A DNA stretch of 64,000 nucleotides from Chara braunii (GCA_003427395.1 BFEA01000011.1:314915-378914); one strand, 5' to 3'; counted from the stretch's first letter, positions 21,901 to 33,716 are shown. Notes: a model not told the origin generated them from the sequence alone. Numbers and translations are program-made.

Positions 21901-23730
21901 ATGGCCGAAGAAAGTGATTTCGCCAAAATCCTACTCTGGAGGAGCGCGTGCCTCAGTAAAGTGCTACTGTGCGAGTCATTGAGCGACTCGATGCTCCCAG
22001 AACTTTGTGCCCTGCTGTTTCAGGAAAGAAATCTGTCTGCCTTCCTGTGTGGCTATCATGACTTCAGTCTCGTGAAGAGGTGAGACAAGAAGGCGATGTG
22101 GAGCATGTTACCAATGTTTGTCTGAAAGAGTTGAGTGAGGAGGTGTATACCCCTGTGTAACCATTTGAACGCTGTAAACGTGCGTTCGCGTTCAAATGTG
22201 CGTTTGAACGCGGATTTAAATTCTCGTTCAAAATTGAACGGCGTTCAATTTTTTTTTAATTTTTTTTTAAATCATTTCGATGTCTAAAAATAACTTTTTT
22301 TTCTGATTTTGTTTTTAGGAGTTCTGTATAATGGCGGTGTCAAATTGTGTTCGCTCACTTATTTCAATTCTTTTTTTTCTACTTTTCTATTTTTTGTTTT
22401 CTATTTTTTTTTTCCAATTTGGTAACGAATTTAGATGTAATGCTCAGGCAAATGTTGTTTATTTTATTTTTCTCCATAACATTTTTTTTTTTCCAGAAGT
22501 TTTTGAGTTTTGTTTTTGTTTTTTTTTCCCCCCCGAGTGGAATTGAACTCCACGTTCGGTCCCGTTCATTGAACGCATGTGCATTCCGTCCAGTTTCTGA
22601 ACGGAAAACCCGCGTTCAATGAACGCGCGATTTCACAGGTATACCCTTATGCTAAAGTCGCAGACCTGGGACGAGCTGGAAAGTTTTCTAAAGTTGAGAT
22701 TTCCAGAGGATGGAGCGGAAGACCAGCTTGGTGAAGGCCTTGAGCAACCAGCTGGGGTTACGTCAACACAAGGTGAGCTGAGTGGTATACAGAGGCAAGT
22801 TGGGATGCTAGAAGAGAGCTTGACGTGATTGGAAGAAGCCAGGCGTGGCAAGAGGAAGGCCTCTGAAGGAGCATCCAGTGGGCCGGCTGGGCAGGATGAG
22901 GCAGAGGCAAGGGGAGATCATCATAAGTTACTCCTCCACAAGGGAACCTCGAAGGGGCGAGCCTGCGCCCCGGAAAGAGGCGAAGGCGAGGGATTCATTG
23001 AGATAAAGGGGGAGCGGGGAGCTAGTGCGGCCCTGCCTGTCATTGCGCCTGATCCGAAGAGAGGGCTCATTAACGTGGAAGCATCCTCAGCTGGGGGGCG
23101 GAGAGAGCAAAAGAGCAGGTGGTGGCGAGAGCACCAGGCGAAGATAGTATGTGATCGTTCTGGAAAAATTGGTCATGCCCCTCGAGGGTGTAAAGGAAAG
23201 GGGGTGACAGGGGTAAGAGGAAAGCCTGAGCCTCCCAAGTTGACGAAGGCTCAGTGGAAGGCGAGGAATCGGGCCTAAGGGAGCCAAGGTATCGGAAAGG
23301 GGCAGGGCCCGCGACAGCAAGGGGCCACCCCGTAAGAGTTGAGAGGCAAACCATCACAGGGAGGGCCCCCGCCAACTGAGCTGGCACTATACGGGCCGTG
23401 GACACCATACGGTCAAGTGGGACCAAGGCCTATTTATAATCAATATCTGCCCTGAATACAAGGCATTTGTTTGGGCCCACAAATAAGTATGATACCGCCT
23501 AGGCCTCCCGCAGTCCAGATTCGGCCAACTCTGCCTATGAGACTGTTGCAGCCATCGACAAAGCGGGTGCCACAAGGCGACATGGCCGGTGCAAAAAGCC
23601 AGAGGCGGGAAGCTGGGAGAGGCCGCGGGGATGGAGGGCGCAACAATAGAGGACGAGGTAGCGGCAGGGGAGGCACTGGAGGGCACGATAGATGCCAGCG
23701 GAACCACAAGGGGGATATGGCTCTGAGACT
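21901..23730 (+). pseudogene. Gag-like ORF with zinc knuckle, copy 1 (degraded)
   Basis: The ATG at 21901 starts MAEESDFAKILLWRSACLSK. A TGA at 22081 stands where copy 3 has TGG. A 486-bp DNA element interrupts the frame at 22153. After it come a helical/charged segment, a basic linker (RRGKRKASEGASS) and a zinc knuckle at 23150-23191 in which the second Cys codon is TCT (Ser), so the CX2CX4HX4C motif is broken. A Pro-rich stretch and an RG-rich tail (GRGRGDGGRNNRGRGSGRGG, about 23605-23665) follow. This is the nucleocapsid layout of retrotransposon Gag. No protease or polymerase follows. Confidence 0.8.
22153..22638. mobile_element. Non-autonomous DNA transposon (hAT-like), 486 bp
   Basis: The element is flanked by an exact 8-bp duplication GTATACCC (22145-22152 and 22639-22646). 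Copies 2 and 3 carry that site once. Ends are CTGTGTAA and TTTCACAG, giving a short inverted repeat. The motif TGAACG/CGTTCA occurs about eleven times, clustered at both ends, as expected of subterminal transposase-binding sites. The centre is T-rich with no credible coding sequence. Eight-base duplication plus subterminal repeats suggests the hAT superfamily; the CTGTG end is not the classical CAGNG. Confidence 0.8.
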
Positions 23731-25177
23731 TGAATACTTATCATGCGGAAACAACTCAACCACGATTGAATCCATTACCCATAAGCAGGTCCCTCACTTT
23801 GAGTTGTTTCGTGGTTGAGTTGTGGACAGGACCCGTGAGTAGGTCCTTTGGTTTGAGTTATTTTATGGTTGAGACCCCTTCAGATTAAGGAAGATGGTAG
23901 TGTTGTTTATTGAAAGACTCGTCTTCAGAAGGAAGGTGTCTTAAAAAGGGTCGCGTGATAGCTCATCCTAGAAAGAGAGGGATGGCTGGGAGACCCATTG
24001 ATGAGAGACCTCCTTCGTGTGAAGGGTGGTTAATGGATTTAAGGGCATGGTAAGACAAGTTTGAAATGATAAAGTCTGACGAGAACAACCAGAAAAAACA
24101 GTTTAAATGGTATTGAGCGTGTCGCAAAGCAGTACATTTGGTAGATGTCATCGGGATGTGTGGTTTACTGTCTCTGATCAAGTCAAGGGGTCACGGTCCA
24201 AGTGAACCTGGCGGTGGTTCTGTTTATGATTGTGAGAACGGTGTCGTGCTCTCTATGTTGTCTCATAGGGAGCTGGTATACGCCTTAAGGTGAGAGAGAA
24301 CCCTGCGTAGTCTCGCAGTGGGCCTGTAGTTTGTTGCGACACACTGCCCGGACACTTGTGCTAATCCTGGGGCATTTTAAGGAAGACCAAGCTAGACGGT
24401 AGAGGATAGCACCTCTAGGTCGCAACCCCTAGTGGATGGCTGCTTGCCAGCACAACCTGGTAGCGGACGCTCGTCTACCAAAGGGGTACGAGTTTAACGG
24501 GTTATGCACGCCTCACGAAATTACTCCGATGGGATGGCGGGGGATACGAGTCGAGTCTGTTTGGAAGTCCTGATTGAATGCTTATCAGGAGAAAATTTAT
24601 TGTTGCTTAACCAGCGAGGGAACTGTCGTTAAGATAACAATGCGGTAGGTCGTAGATCTGGCTCGATCAACCAGACTATGGTGGGCCAGGATGGAGACCT
24701 AACATTTTTGTAGTAGACTGCAGAAAGAGCTGAGATGAGATTAAGTATACATATACATATGCGTTTGATTGTGAGGATTTTCGGAGGGAAGCGAGATGAT
24801 GCCTTCTAAGGTCACATTTAAGGCCCGCGTCCCTGGGGAGGGCTCTGCTTACGAGGAAGAGCCTAACAGGGGCACTCAACGAGAAGCCGACGTTTGTCTA
24901 GGACGAAAGGGAGAGGACGGTTTGAGAAGGCCTTTGGAACTTATTCTTTAGTATTGATGCGTAATACACCGGTGTCCTAATGCCAGGGCAATGGAAACCC
25001 AGGTTGAAACCTAGCAGCATACAGTTGTGTGGGCACAGGTTGTTGGAGGCCGCTAACCTGAGTCTGTCGGCTAATCGGATTGGTTCCTTTCTCGTCAGCA
25101 TTTGGGGTTTTGGATGGATTTATAGTTTTCTGATTTGGCGGAGCGACGGGGACATCGCTTAATATGGTCCGGTAAGC
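23721..25177 (+). mobile_element. Shortened 3' internal region, copy 1
   Basis: Corresponds to 9510-10970 reversed. The join at 23720/23721 (GGGGGATATGG to CTCTGAGACTTG) removes the gag stop and about 1.1 kb of 3' region compared with copy 3. The region is noncoding and leads directly into the LTR at 25178. Confidence 0.75.
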
Positions 25178-26386
25178 TGTCGGTGCGAATACCCTTACAG
25201 GGGTATCCGCCCTGGTTTTTGCAAGCGGCAGAAAATAAGTTTAGTTTGGAGTTTAAATATAGCGTGCAAGTCGCGGCAGTCTCCGTTGTTTATGCGGCTG
25301 ATGGTTGATTATAATAAAGAGTGTGTGGGCGCGGAGACTTGAGGCGCGCGTGATCTTTTTTAATTGTTGATGATTGAAGAGTCGGCGTGTTCGCCGGCCA
25401 GAATTTTCCTTCTGATTAAATAGGGATAAAAAAGATTACGTCTCGTTGATTAATGTGCTTACCTGTAACTTGTACCTACGTGTGGAGGGCGACATCGACA
25501 ACAATGTGACTTCTGAAGGCGTTTCGGTAGCACGACGCGTCACGCAGTGTCCTATTATTTAGTCATCCGTCAGAGCTAGACCCAGACTCGGGCCTAGCAC
25601 TATTAGTCACGGCGTTGGGATTTCATCTGGGAGGTTCAGGGATCGAGATCGAGCGGCGACCACGCAGGGATATCGGAGTGGCGCGAAGAGACCGAGGGGG
25701 CCGAGGGCCCGACGGGTCGTGGCGGCGTCGGAACGATGCAGGCGGATTAGAGGTTCTAAATATTTTATTATTTATCGCCATTGTTATTTATTGTTATGCC
25801 CCGACGTCTTTTGAATGAAGACGTGACGCCGGGTGTAGGGGCCGGTAATGTTGACTATGTACGACGTACGTTCCGGGTCCGGCGAGGTCGCATGGGGATG
25901 TATTGTGTTCGGGGAACTTCCTGAGGTACGATTATAGGCTGCCTTCGTGACTGCATCGAAGTTAACCCCTTTTTTCGTAGCACGGGGAATCCCGTAGCAG
26001 CCACTTCCGTGCTCAAATCTCCGACGGGGGAACATGTGGGAGCTACACCCACCAGCGGGTCCTATGCCTGCTACGGCAGGGGGGGCGATACTGGCTAGGG
26101 GTGAGCCGGTAGCATCAGGCCTGGACCCCTATGATGGGCCAGTAACAGTAGCTCCCTTCTGGTCCCCCCCCCCATATGAGCATCAACGGCCTCTGCTGAA
26201 ATGCTACTCCGTAGGAACCAGCGGCAAACCTCTAGGCAGCGAGCACTAAATTTGCCCACAGACTGTCGTCGGACTGTAGGCTAAAGTCGGGCTAGGGCCG
26301 CTTAAGCTGTGCAGTGGGCGGCGGGCCCGGTCGGACTGCGCTAGCAGCTGCGGGCGGAGTAAGGTGGAGCGGAACGCTGCTGTGAG

Positions 26387-26617
26387 GAGGAGCGACGGAT
26401 AGCGGAGGAGGATCGGGTGGACCTGGCTCGGATCTTCGCCCGGGTACATTCACAGGAAGGGGAGACGCGGAACGGGAATGACGAGCTGATAGCTCGGCTG
26501 GTGAAGGACATCAGTAGAGAGGAGCGCGAGGTGGCAAGGGAGACAGGTCATAGTGTAGCCAGGCGCTGGGACCGTGCAAACAAGCGAGACATGGCGGGTT
26601 CAGCTGGGCTGCGCTAA
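26387..26617 (+). CDS. Arg/Glu-rich open frame in the LTR
   Basis: The frame reads EERRIAEEDRVDLARIFARVHSQEGE and later SREEREVARETG...ARRWDRA, with strong Arg/Glu alternation typical of a helical segment. It follows the MWELHPP short ORF after a stop and has counterparts in copy 0 (8027-8266, minus), copy 1 (about 12500-12740) and copy 3. No ATG is shared. I recognise no family. It could be a remnant of a coding LTR segment or a chance open frame. Confidence 0.25.
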   Translation, partial: EERRIAEEDRVDLARIFARVHSQEGETRNGNDELIARLVKDISREEREVARETGHSVARRWDRANKRDMAGSAGLR

Positions 26618-27707
26618 GCAGCAGAGAGCGGAGTGCCAGAGGGCGAAGGAGCAAAGAGGAAAAGTTGAGGGGGGAATGAACCGGGACGAGGTGTCACGCC
26701 GGGTGCGTGCGCGATGAGAATGAGAGATGGTGGGGTGACGAGCCAGGCGCAGTGGGGATGGAGGTGGAGAAAACCAGAACGGCAGGCGCAGAGGTAAGGC
26801 AAGATCGAAGGAGTGGGCAGGCGAAGCAAAGCATGGACGCAGTGCAGGCTGAGTGAACCAAGGCCAGCTATTGCGCCCGGTTCATTCAATAGTAAAAGTG
26901 GCAGGTAACGAGCTCGGGAGCACCCAAGGAACTATAGCTCGCTCGATTCTTACCGGAATCGAGCGAGGGGAGATGTTACACATGGGTTCTTAGACCTAGG
27001 GAGTCTGAATATGATGTTAGTTTGAGCAGGGAATTAGTAGGATAGGTGGTCCGAGACAGAGGGGCTGCGTGGAGCTATGGCGGAAGGAGGGACGAAGTGA
27101 GGAGAGAAATCGAGGTACCATTGATTCTTGATGGAATTGAGTGGGCTAAAGGTTAGAATGGAGGTTTGTGGCCGAGGCGATTTCTATGGTAGTGTAAGTT
27201 TTGGCAATAGGTTAAAGAGAAGAAAATTAGTCAGGAAGTAGGTTGCGTCTAGGGGCAAAACTGCTTTACAAATATACAACGAAAACTCCCCCGTTTTAGT
27301 GGAAGATTGATTTGACTTTCCCAGTCATTTCCGTGGGGATGCTGCAGATAAGCAGTAAAGTTGGAGACTTACCCATTACCGGGTGCATTGATGCTACTAT
27401 TAACGGGGAGCTCGCTCTCTCCATCCTGTGCAGGAGTACGATAGCTTGTGCACCCGACTGAGTTTTGGCGAAAGGTTCATTCGATTTCGGTCATCGTCCC
27501 TGCGGGGACTTGCAGCGGGCAGACAGTGGTGTTGGAGACTTACCTGTTGACCGGTACTTCGCCCACTTAGGAAGAATCGGCGGGCTGCATGCTGGTGGAA
27601 GGATTGGCAGCCTTTAGCGAGCGGCGTAGTTGGACAACAAGCCACAGTGTTAGAAACGTACTCGTTTCAGTTAGTGCGTTGACCAGCCCAACGGTCTGGG
27701 CATGTGC

Positions 27708-27917
27708 AGCAGTTAGGAAAGGAAGTGCATAGAGCAGAAGGAACGGAGTGCCAAGACTGGTCCGGGAGCTGCGGTGCTGTTGCAGATTGTTACTTGCTAG
27801 AANNNNNNNNNNNNNNNNNNNNAGCAGTTAGGAAAGGAAGTGCATAGAGCAGAAGGAACGGAGTGCCAAGACTGGTCCGGGAGCTGCGGTGCTGTTGCAG
27901 ATTGTTACTTGCTAGAA
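27708..27917 (+). other. Second assembly gap flanked by the same 95-bp duplication
   Basis: Twenty Ns (27803-27822) lie between identical 95-bp blocks (27708-27802 and 27823-27917), the same block as at 13860. Two gaps of different stated size at the same element position with the same overlap length argue for an assembler artefact rather than a biological tandem duplication. Confidence 0.9.
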
Positions 27918-29039
27918 GATTTGCCACCAACTGAGGTATTGACCGATCCACCGTGTAAGGCAACTGCAAAGCCAGCCGCAGGGGAGGCGGACCAGGCGGG
28001 TCGGCCAACGTATTGTTCAACTATAAAAAGGGGGAGGCAGGGAATAAGCCACTGGGCAGTTTACATGCCGGCGGTGCTTGGATATTGCCCCGCCAGTTAC
28101 ACGGCGGCCAAGAAGAACTAAGAAGCCGAGGGAGCGATCGGATTGCGTAAGAGGAATTCGTTGTTGCGCCGGCTGTGCATCTTGGGTGCTACAGTATCCG
28201 GTGGTGCTCAGTTGGTTTTCGCTCTGCGTCTTGCCTTGCCTGGGCTTTTTGCGGGAGTGGTCGGCGTGCAATTAGCCTTGTGATACCATTTTGTTGCGCG
28301 AACTGGTTTTGTTTTTCTCTTTAATGTGTGTCTAGATTCTGTTTTGGTAAGGTGTGAGGGAAGTGGTTGGACCGAAGGGAAAAGCTGTTGTCGTAGCTTA
28401 AAGGAGTGGTGGCGAGAGGGGATACCGCTACAGTTCGGGAGTACGTCAGGACAATCTGTATTCAAAACAACTTGACTGCGGGTTGACCAAGTTGCTACTC
28501 ACATTGGTCATCATTGAGGGGCCCTCAGGCGACTGAAGGTTTCAAGGCCCTCTCCTGCGAGTCTGAGAGCACCTTTCTAGGATCTGAGAGCCTCAAACTT
28601 TCTTCCTATGCCTTTCAGACTCTCAGTCTAGTCTTTGGTTACGAGAGAAAGGAGGCAGGCGGGATTGCAACCAGTAGGACCGCAGCAAGGCCTACGTGGG
28701 AGGTTACCCCACCGATTGCGGGAGCTCTGCCAGAACTCAGGAGTAGTTCTGGAGGCAGGGAACTGAAAGGTAACCTTCAATTTCCCTTTATAAACCCCAG
28801 TTATAACCCATGTCTATACTACCCATTACATGTTCTGACTGAATATATGGCATGCACCCCTACTTTGACTTTTTGGTTTGACCTTCAGAATATGAATCAG
28901 ACTAAATAAAATAATGTCTGTATAATCTCAGCTTCAGTTTTGTTGATTGCATGAAGGCAGATTGTGAACAAAAGAAATTTGTATCTAGGGGGAGAAGGTT
29001 GGGAGGAATGCATTATTGCTTTTAAATTTGATAGGGTCA

Positions 29040-29430
29040 TTAAGGCTAGGAAGTCCCCAAAAGTTTGGGGAGACCCGGTGCTGTGGGATTGCCTTGAGGA
29101 CCAAACTGTTGTATAAGTTTACGTGGTCTGGTTGCGCTGACTTGCAAGGGCTGTTTGTGATTGACTTCTTCAGGGGCCAAGTGCATTATGTAAGTTTAGG
29201 TGCCTTGGTTGCCTTGTTTATCTTGGGTTTTTCTCTATTTATTTGGTTTTGAACAAGGAGGTCTGAGCCGTTTCATAAGTTTAGGTGACTTAGCCTGTTC
29301 CTGCTTTATTTTGAGAAAATGAACTTGACAAAGGGCAGACCGTTCTGTAAGTTCAGGTGGTCTAGCCCAATGCCACGCATAGCTAGATCAGAGAGAAACG
29401 AATCAGGCAGAAAGTCGGACTGTTCTGTAA
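29040..29430 (+). repeat. Partial hairpin array, shared LTR
   Basis: A perfect TCCCCAAA, AG, TTTGGGGA hairpin (near 29054-29071) and about five core units remain before the deletion point at 29431. The remainder of the array present in copies 0, 1 and 3 is gone. Confidence 0.75.
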
Positions 29431-29503
29431 GTTAATTTTCCATAGGCTTAGTTAATCAGGATGATTTGAGTGAGATCATGATATGAAGGTTAATTTTCCA
29501 TAG
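29431..29503. other. Deletion junction with a 15-bp templated copy
   Basis: About 1.1 kb present in copy 1 (roughly 15735-16845) is missing. At the join lies GTTAATTTTCCATAG (29431-29445), an exact copy of the sequence at 29489-29503, 58 bp downstream. Copy 1 has the downstream occurrence only, in diverged form. A filler copied from nearby sequence is typical of polymerase-theta-type or synthesis-dependent end joining. Confidence 0.7.
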
Positions 29504-31117
29504 ACTTATAGACTTAGCTTGAGATTGGTCTATCTTGTGTTACAAGTCTTCTTGATCGATTGATTCATGATTTGAGTTAGTTTCAACTTGATCCTACAAG
29601 GATCATCTTCTGTTATCACTGATAACAGGTCGGTAGCCGATTCGTCAGTTTACGATTCAACTCCAATCCCCTCTTGCCACTCATCCTAAAAGACTTTAGC
29701 CCTGTGGTTTGAACTGTTTCATTGTGTTTTCACCGGGACTTTATTGAATGACCATTTAACAAAAGTAATGAATATTTACTTCGGGGAGTTGCACAAAAGT
29801 GAGGTTTGTATGGTTAAAGCAAGGTGTATGAGCATAGAGAATGGTTGAAGTTGATCCCGTGTAGTGCGTGAACTTTTGTTGGATCTTTGATGTGATTGCA
29901 GGTATGTTTGTGGTTCGGACTCTTGATTTGATTTGCCTGTGATCACATACATATATACAGCTGAAAGGAGCCCCACCGTGACTGTGAGAAGTGATCGTCC
30001 TATATTAATAACCCTCTATAGATATGTATGTAGGTGTATACATATGTCTTCAGTGTTTCGTGCAGCCTACTCTGATCATGCGTAAGGGTTAAACGGATTA
30101 TGCGTTGAGAAAGAAGGGAGATTCCCTCTTTCCCTTTTCTTTTTAGAGTTTTTATAGTTGGACGTTGTAGTCCGCGGCAGCTGTCATAGTCAAACCCCTT
30201 GACTTTTTTTCAGACCCCAGATGATGCAGCTGGTATCCAGGGCAATAAGAGACAACTGCCACCACAGGTATGAACCTGTGTACCACCCACTCTCCGCAGG
30301 GTGCAGAAGAGGGTGTGGTTCTCAACCGCACTTGGCGGTTGTCCAGCGTCGAGAGATTAACCCTCAAGGCGCGTGTCAGCCGACACTTGAGTGTCGAGTG
30401 CGATTCTTGAGGTGAACGAGGACCGCATGAGTATGGGTATTGTATCGTACGCCATCATTGCGACCACTTGTGTACGCTTGCATTGCAAGTCGATATGAGT
30501 TAGCCCTGCGTCCGCGCGGTTTTATACTAAGTCTCGCGCACGACGCCTATCCGATTTCCGCATCGGAAAGTTATGGGATGACTACTGAAGGGACTAGGAG
30601 CGTTGTCGCGTTGTTTGATATGTGTTTGTGTGTTTTATTTTTTTGTGTTCGTAGTGTTCGTAGTGTGGTATGCGGGTCGTGAGTGGGATACGTCCTAGTC
30701 GACCAACGACGGGCCGTGCTTGGGACTTCGGCCCCCCAAGATGCCGATTCGTGTGCGTGTCCGATAGAGGAGTACTACCGCCCGTACCCCCTATGCTACA
30801 GCGAACGAGAAACGCCCTCGGCAGGTCCACCTCTGCGATTGCAACTAATCCGCTTTCGTACTGTGGACTGGTAGCTCGGCGGGGATACACCCACCAAAGG
30901 GAGGTGACCGCTCCCGTAAGGTGGAGGCAAGTCGTGCCTCAAGTACGCCCTATCCTGTCGTAGGGGCTCGCGGGAGGTATGGCTGGCGCACTCGGCCGGA
31001 GCGGGTTGCGGAAGCTCCATGTATATTCGCGACGAAGGAATAGACCAACTCTTGCGTGACACGGCCGGGAGGGTCCCGCACTGCCTTGTGCGGTGTCGGA
31101 CCGATGCGCTCGACAGG

Positions 31118-31135
31118 TGGCGCTGTTACCGAGGA
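31118..31135 (+). other. Primer binding site, copy 2 (degraded)
   Basis: TGGCGCTGTTACCGAGGA lies two bases after the LTR end. It keeps the tRNA-Asp-type pattern with about three mismatches. Confidence 0.8.
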
Positions 31136-33071
31136 TAACGGTTGTCTGCTGTTGTCCCTGCTCGAACGACATCCGGGTATGGGAATGTGAGAACTAGGCA
31201 AGGTGAGAAGTTTTAGGGCTTTATGGTTAATTGATTGAAGGTGTTGGATAGAAAGTGAGTGAGGGTTGATTGTGTGAGTGGGTTCTGGTTGGTGCAGTGA
31301 GGATGGCGCGCGAGGGATAAGTTTTGACTATGCACTTACGTACCCTGACTAGCATGATGGCAGTTGGAGTTGAGTACCATTTTTTACCCTGATAGTTGAC
31401 TGGCTCGGATGATGCTTTGCCTAGTTGATATGGTTGAGGTGAAATGAGATGATGCCAATGTAACTGGGCATGTTGGCTGAGGGAGTTAGCCTCATAAGGT
31501 ACCCATTATGGCTAAGGGGAGTTACCCGAGCGGTCAAGAGTCCAATACGATAAGTAAAGGAACCCTATTATGTTAGAAGTCATCAAGGGACTTCGAGGAG
31601 AGTTAGGCTAAGGATGTTGAAAGCATGTATGAGTATGGATTGGGATCCTTAAGTCTGGGTTTTAAGCAGTTGCTCGAGTTGTATAGCCATGGAAGTCTGA
31701 GGTTTGTCCCGCGTGGTATGTTTGAATTAGGTGTATAAGTCAATAAAGAGATGCAATGAGCACCGTGTTAAGGCCTGAATAGAAAGGGCTACGGGGAGTA
31801 GTAGATTTGCATGACGCCTGTCCCTATAAAGGAGGGTATCTAATCCTAGAGGTAGGCGGAGTAGCAGTAAAGAAGCTATCACCTAGATTATTTTGCTTAC
31901 TTTTGATGGGGCAATGAATTATTATTGGTGTTTAGACTTTCGCTTGAACCTTTCCAGGTTTGGGCCATCCGCTTGAATCTGTGGGGTTGGGGCTAAGGAC
32001 TTGAGACCATTCTTGTCTAAGCGCATTTCTCTTGAGTTATATATGGAACTCATCCGTATATGCCAGATTTTACCTAAGTAAGCTTGTCTGACGTCTATTT
32101 GTGTGCGATTATTTGTTGGATGATTGTATTCCTTCGATAATTATCCTTGTCAGAAATATTTACATAGGCCATGTATTTGAAGTATGTATTTGAAGTATGT
32201 ATTTGAACTATTTAGTTTGTAAGGATTTATATGAGTGTCCCAAGTCCAATTATCGGCTTATGGCTGTTTGTTAAGTGTGGGTGTCTTGACTGCTCCTCAA
32301 AGAAGGGTAGAGGCGTTGCGCAAAACCCACGTCTAATGCGGATTCAGGGGTGAATCCCCAACATTTTTTGTGTCAAGTGGAGTCACCAGCATACGACGGG
32401 GTGACACGACCCGGAGCGTGTATGGTGAGGTTGTTTGTTTTATTGGCAAGGGGATGCAAGGGACGGACGCTAGAATCGGAGGGAGAAGCAGTGAGGCTTG
32501 ATCCTTGAGTGGGACTTTGGGATTTAAGATGTTATCCCTTCTGAAAAGGATTACATTGCCCCTCGCCATAGTACACTTTTGTCAAAGCCTGGGGAGTAAA
32601 GTGTAGTGCTCTCGCCAATATTATGCATGAGAGTACTAACCGCTGACATATATATCTTTGATCATAATGTGCCTATCATGTGTTATGCCTGTTGATATAG
32701 GTCTGTCGTTATAAGGTATTTGTATATGCTTTGAGTAGTTGACTAGCTTGTGTATGATGTATCTGATTACTATGGGTATCTCGGTGGTCAGTTATTATGG
32801 TAATGTATCGTTTCTTATGAGTATTGTATTTATGAATTTTTAATGTTTATAAATACTTTATTATCGAGATATATTACCATTACTATTGTCCTCTAAGCTG
32901 GGTGGTTATAAACACTGGATAGGACACAATTTAAGGAAAGATGATATGAAGCTGAGACTTCAAGGGTTGGGATTGTATATTGTGATCGTCAGCATGGTAA
33001 CGGAAGGCGTATGCTGGGCGTTTTTTTTTTTGTGATGGGCAGAACCCAGACCAGAGCATAGGCAACTCAGG

Positions 33072-33716
33072 ATGCCTTATGCTAGGGAAGATCCTAGTGT
33101 GGCCTTGCATGTTAAAAGGGAAGGACTCGAGGTATCCTTGCCGAGGAGAGTCAAGGAAGGAGAGTATATATCTTCCTGGTGGGGCGCACTTATAGGCAGG
33201 GGTATCTTCATCTGGATCGAGTCTGGTTTTGATGATGATGAAGATTGTGCGATCGTAAGGGTAACCCTGTACGCATCTTCCTCGTTTTGGGTCAAGCATA
33301 GGCTCGAGTTGGCACTTGGATACGGGAGCATGCTTGCGAGGCCACTAAGGGTAGCTGAGGGGGCTACGGAAAAATGGGCAAGGGACAGGGTCCATGAAGG
33401 GGAAGAGCGAGTGGTGGCCCATGTAGAAGTCAAACATGCCGATGAGCTTAGGCTTCTTTCTGCCCCGTTACGAATCGGCCTGCCTGAATTTTTGATAGAG
33501 GAATGTTCCGGGGGACATGAAAGGATAGAGGTTGCAGCAGAAGCCGTCGTGAGGGCGCGAGAAATGGGTTGTACTTGGACCAGAGATTTTTGCCCTATAG
33601 CCAAGAAGTAAGGGACGTAGCCAATGTGGTCGACACCTTTGCGAGCTTCCATGATCCCGATAGGGAGGTTGTAGACTGGAACGAGGTCTGTGCGGTGGCT
33701 GGCCGATAGAGTGTGG
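33072..33716 (+). pseudogene. Upstream gag-like ORF, copy 2
   Basis: The ATG at 33072 gives 179 codons starting MPYAREDPSVALHVKREG. Relative to copy 1, 34 bases are missing near 33563 (after GGCGCGAGAA), which shifts the frame and replaces the usual C-terminus (YGLYLDQRF...VVAGR). This is the longest uninterrupted version of the N-terminal part. It is unidentified; position and its pairing with the zinc-knuckle ORF make it a candidate Gag component. Confidence 0.6.

Larger units (their letters stand above)
18492..25177 (+). mobile_element. Internal region of retrotransposon copy 1
   Basis: Runs from the LTR end to the next LTR start. It contains a 2-kb leader without conserved ORFs (18512-20466), the upstream ORF, the gag-like ORF, then a shortened 3' region (23721-25177). 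Relative to copy 3 it has two DNA-element insertions and a deletion that joins the gag tail to the middle of the 3' region at about 23720. Confidence 0.85.
25178..31115 (+). mobile_element. Shared LTR between copies 1 and 2 (5.9 kb)
   Basis: Starts TGTCGGTGCG at 25178 and ends GCTCGACA at 31115. It serves as 3' LTR of copy 1 and 5' LTR of copy 2, so the two are a head-to-tail dimer with one LTR between them. It is shorter than the others because of a deletion of about 1.1 kb at 29431 that removed much of the hairpin array. It also carries an N gap. Confidence 0.9.

Noticed and set aside
24999-25040. A tRNA T-arm-like stretch (CCCAGGTTGAAACC) in the 3' internal region, also near 9680 and 36720, as a tRNA or SINE
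   Set aside because: The loop lacks the TTCRA core, no acceptor or anticodon arm can be drawn, and no A box is seen upstream. Kept only as a curiosity.
8690-25985. A single giant DNA transposon with multi-kilobase terminal inverted repeats
   Set aside because: Inverted LTR plus 3'-region blocks do flank the central block, but primer sites, LTR ends and Gag show these are retrotransposon parts. A single inversion explains the symmetry better.
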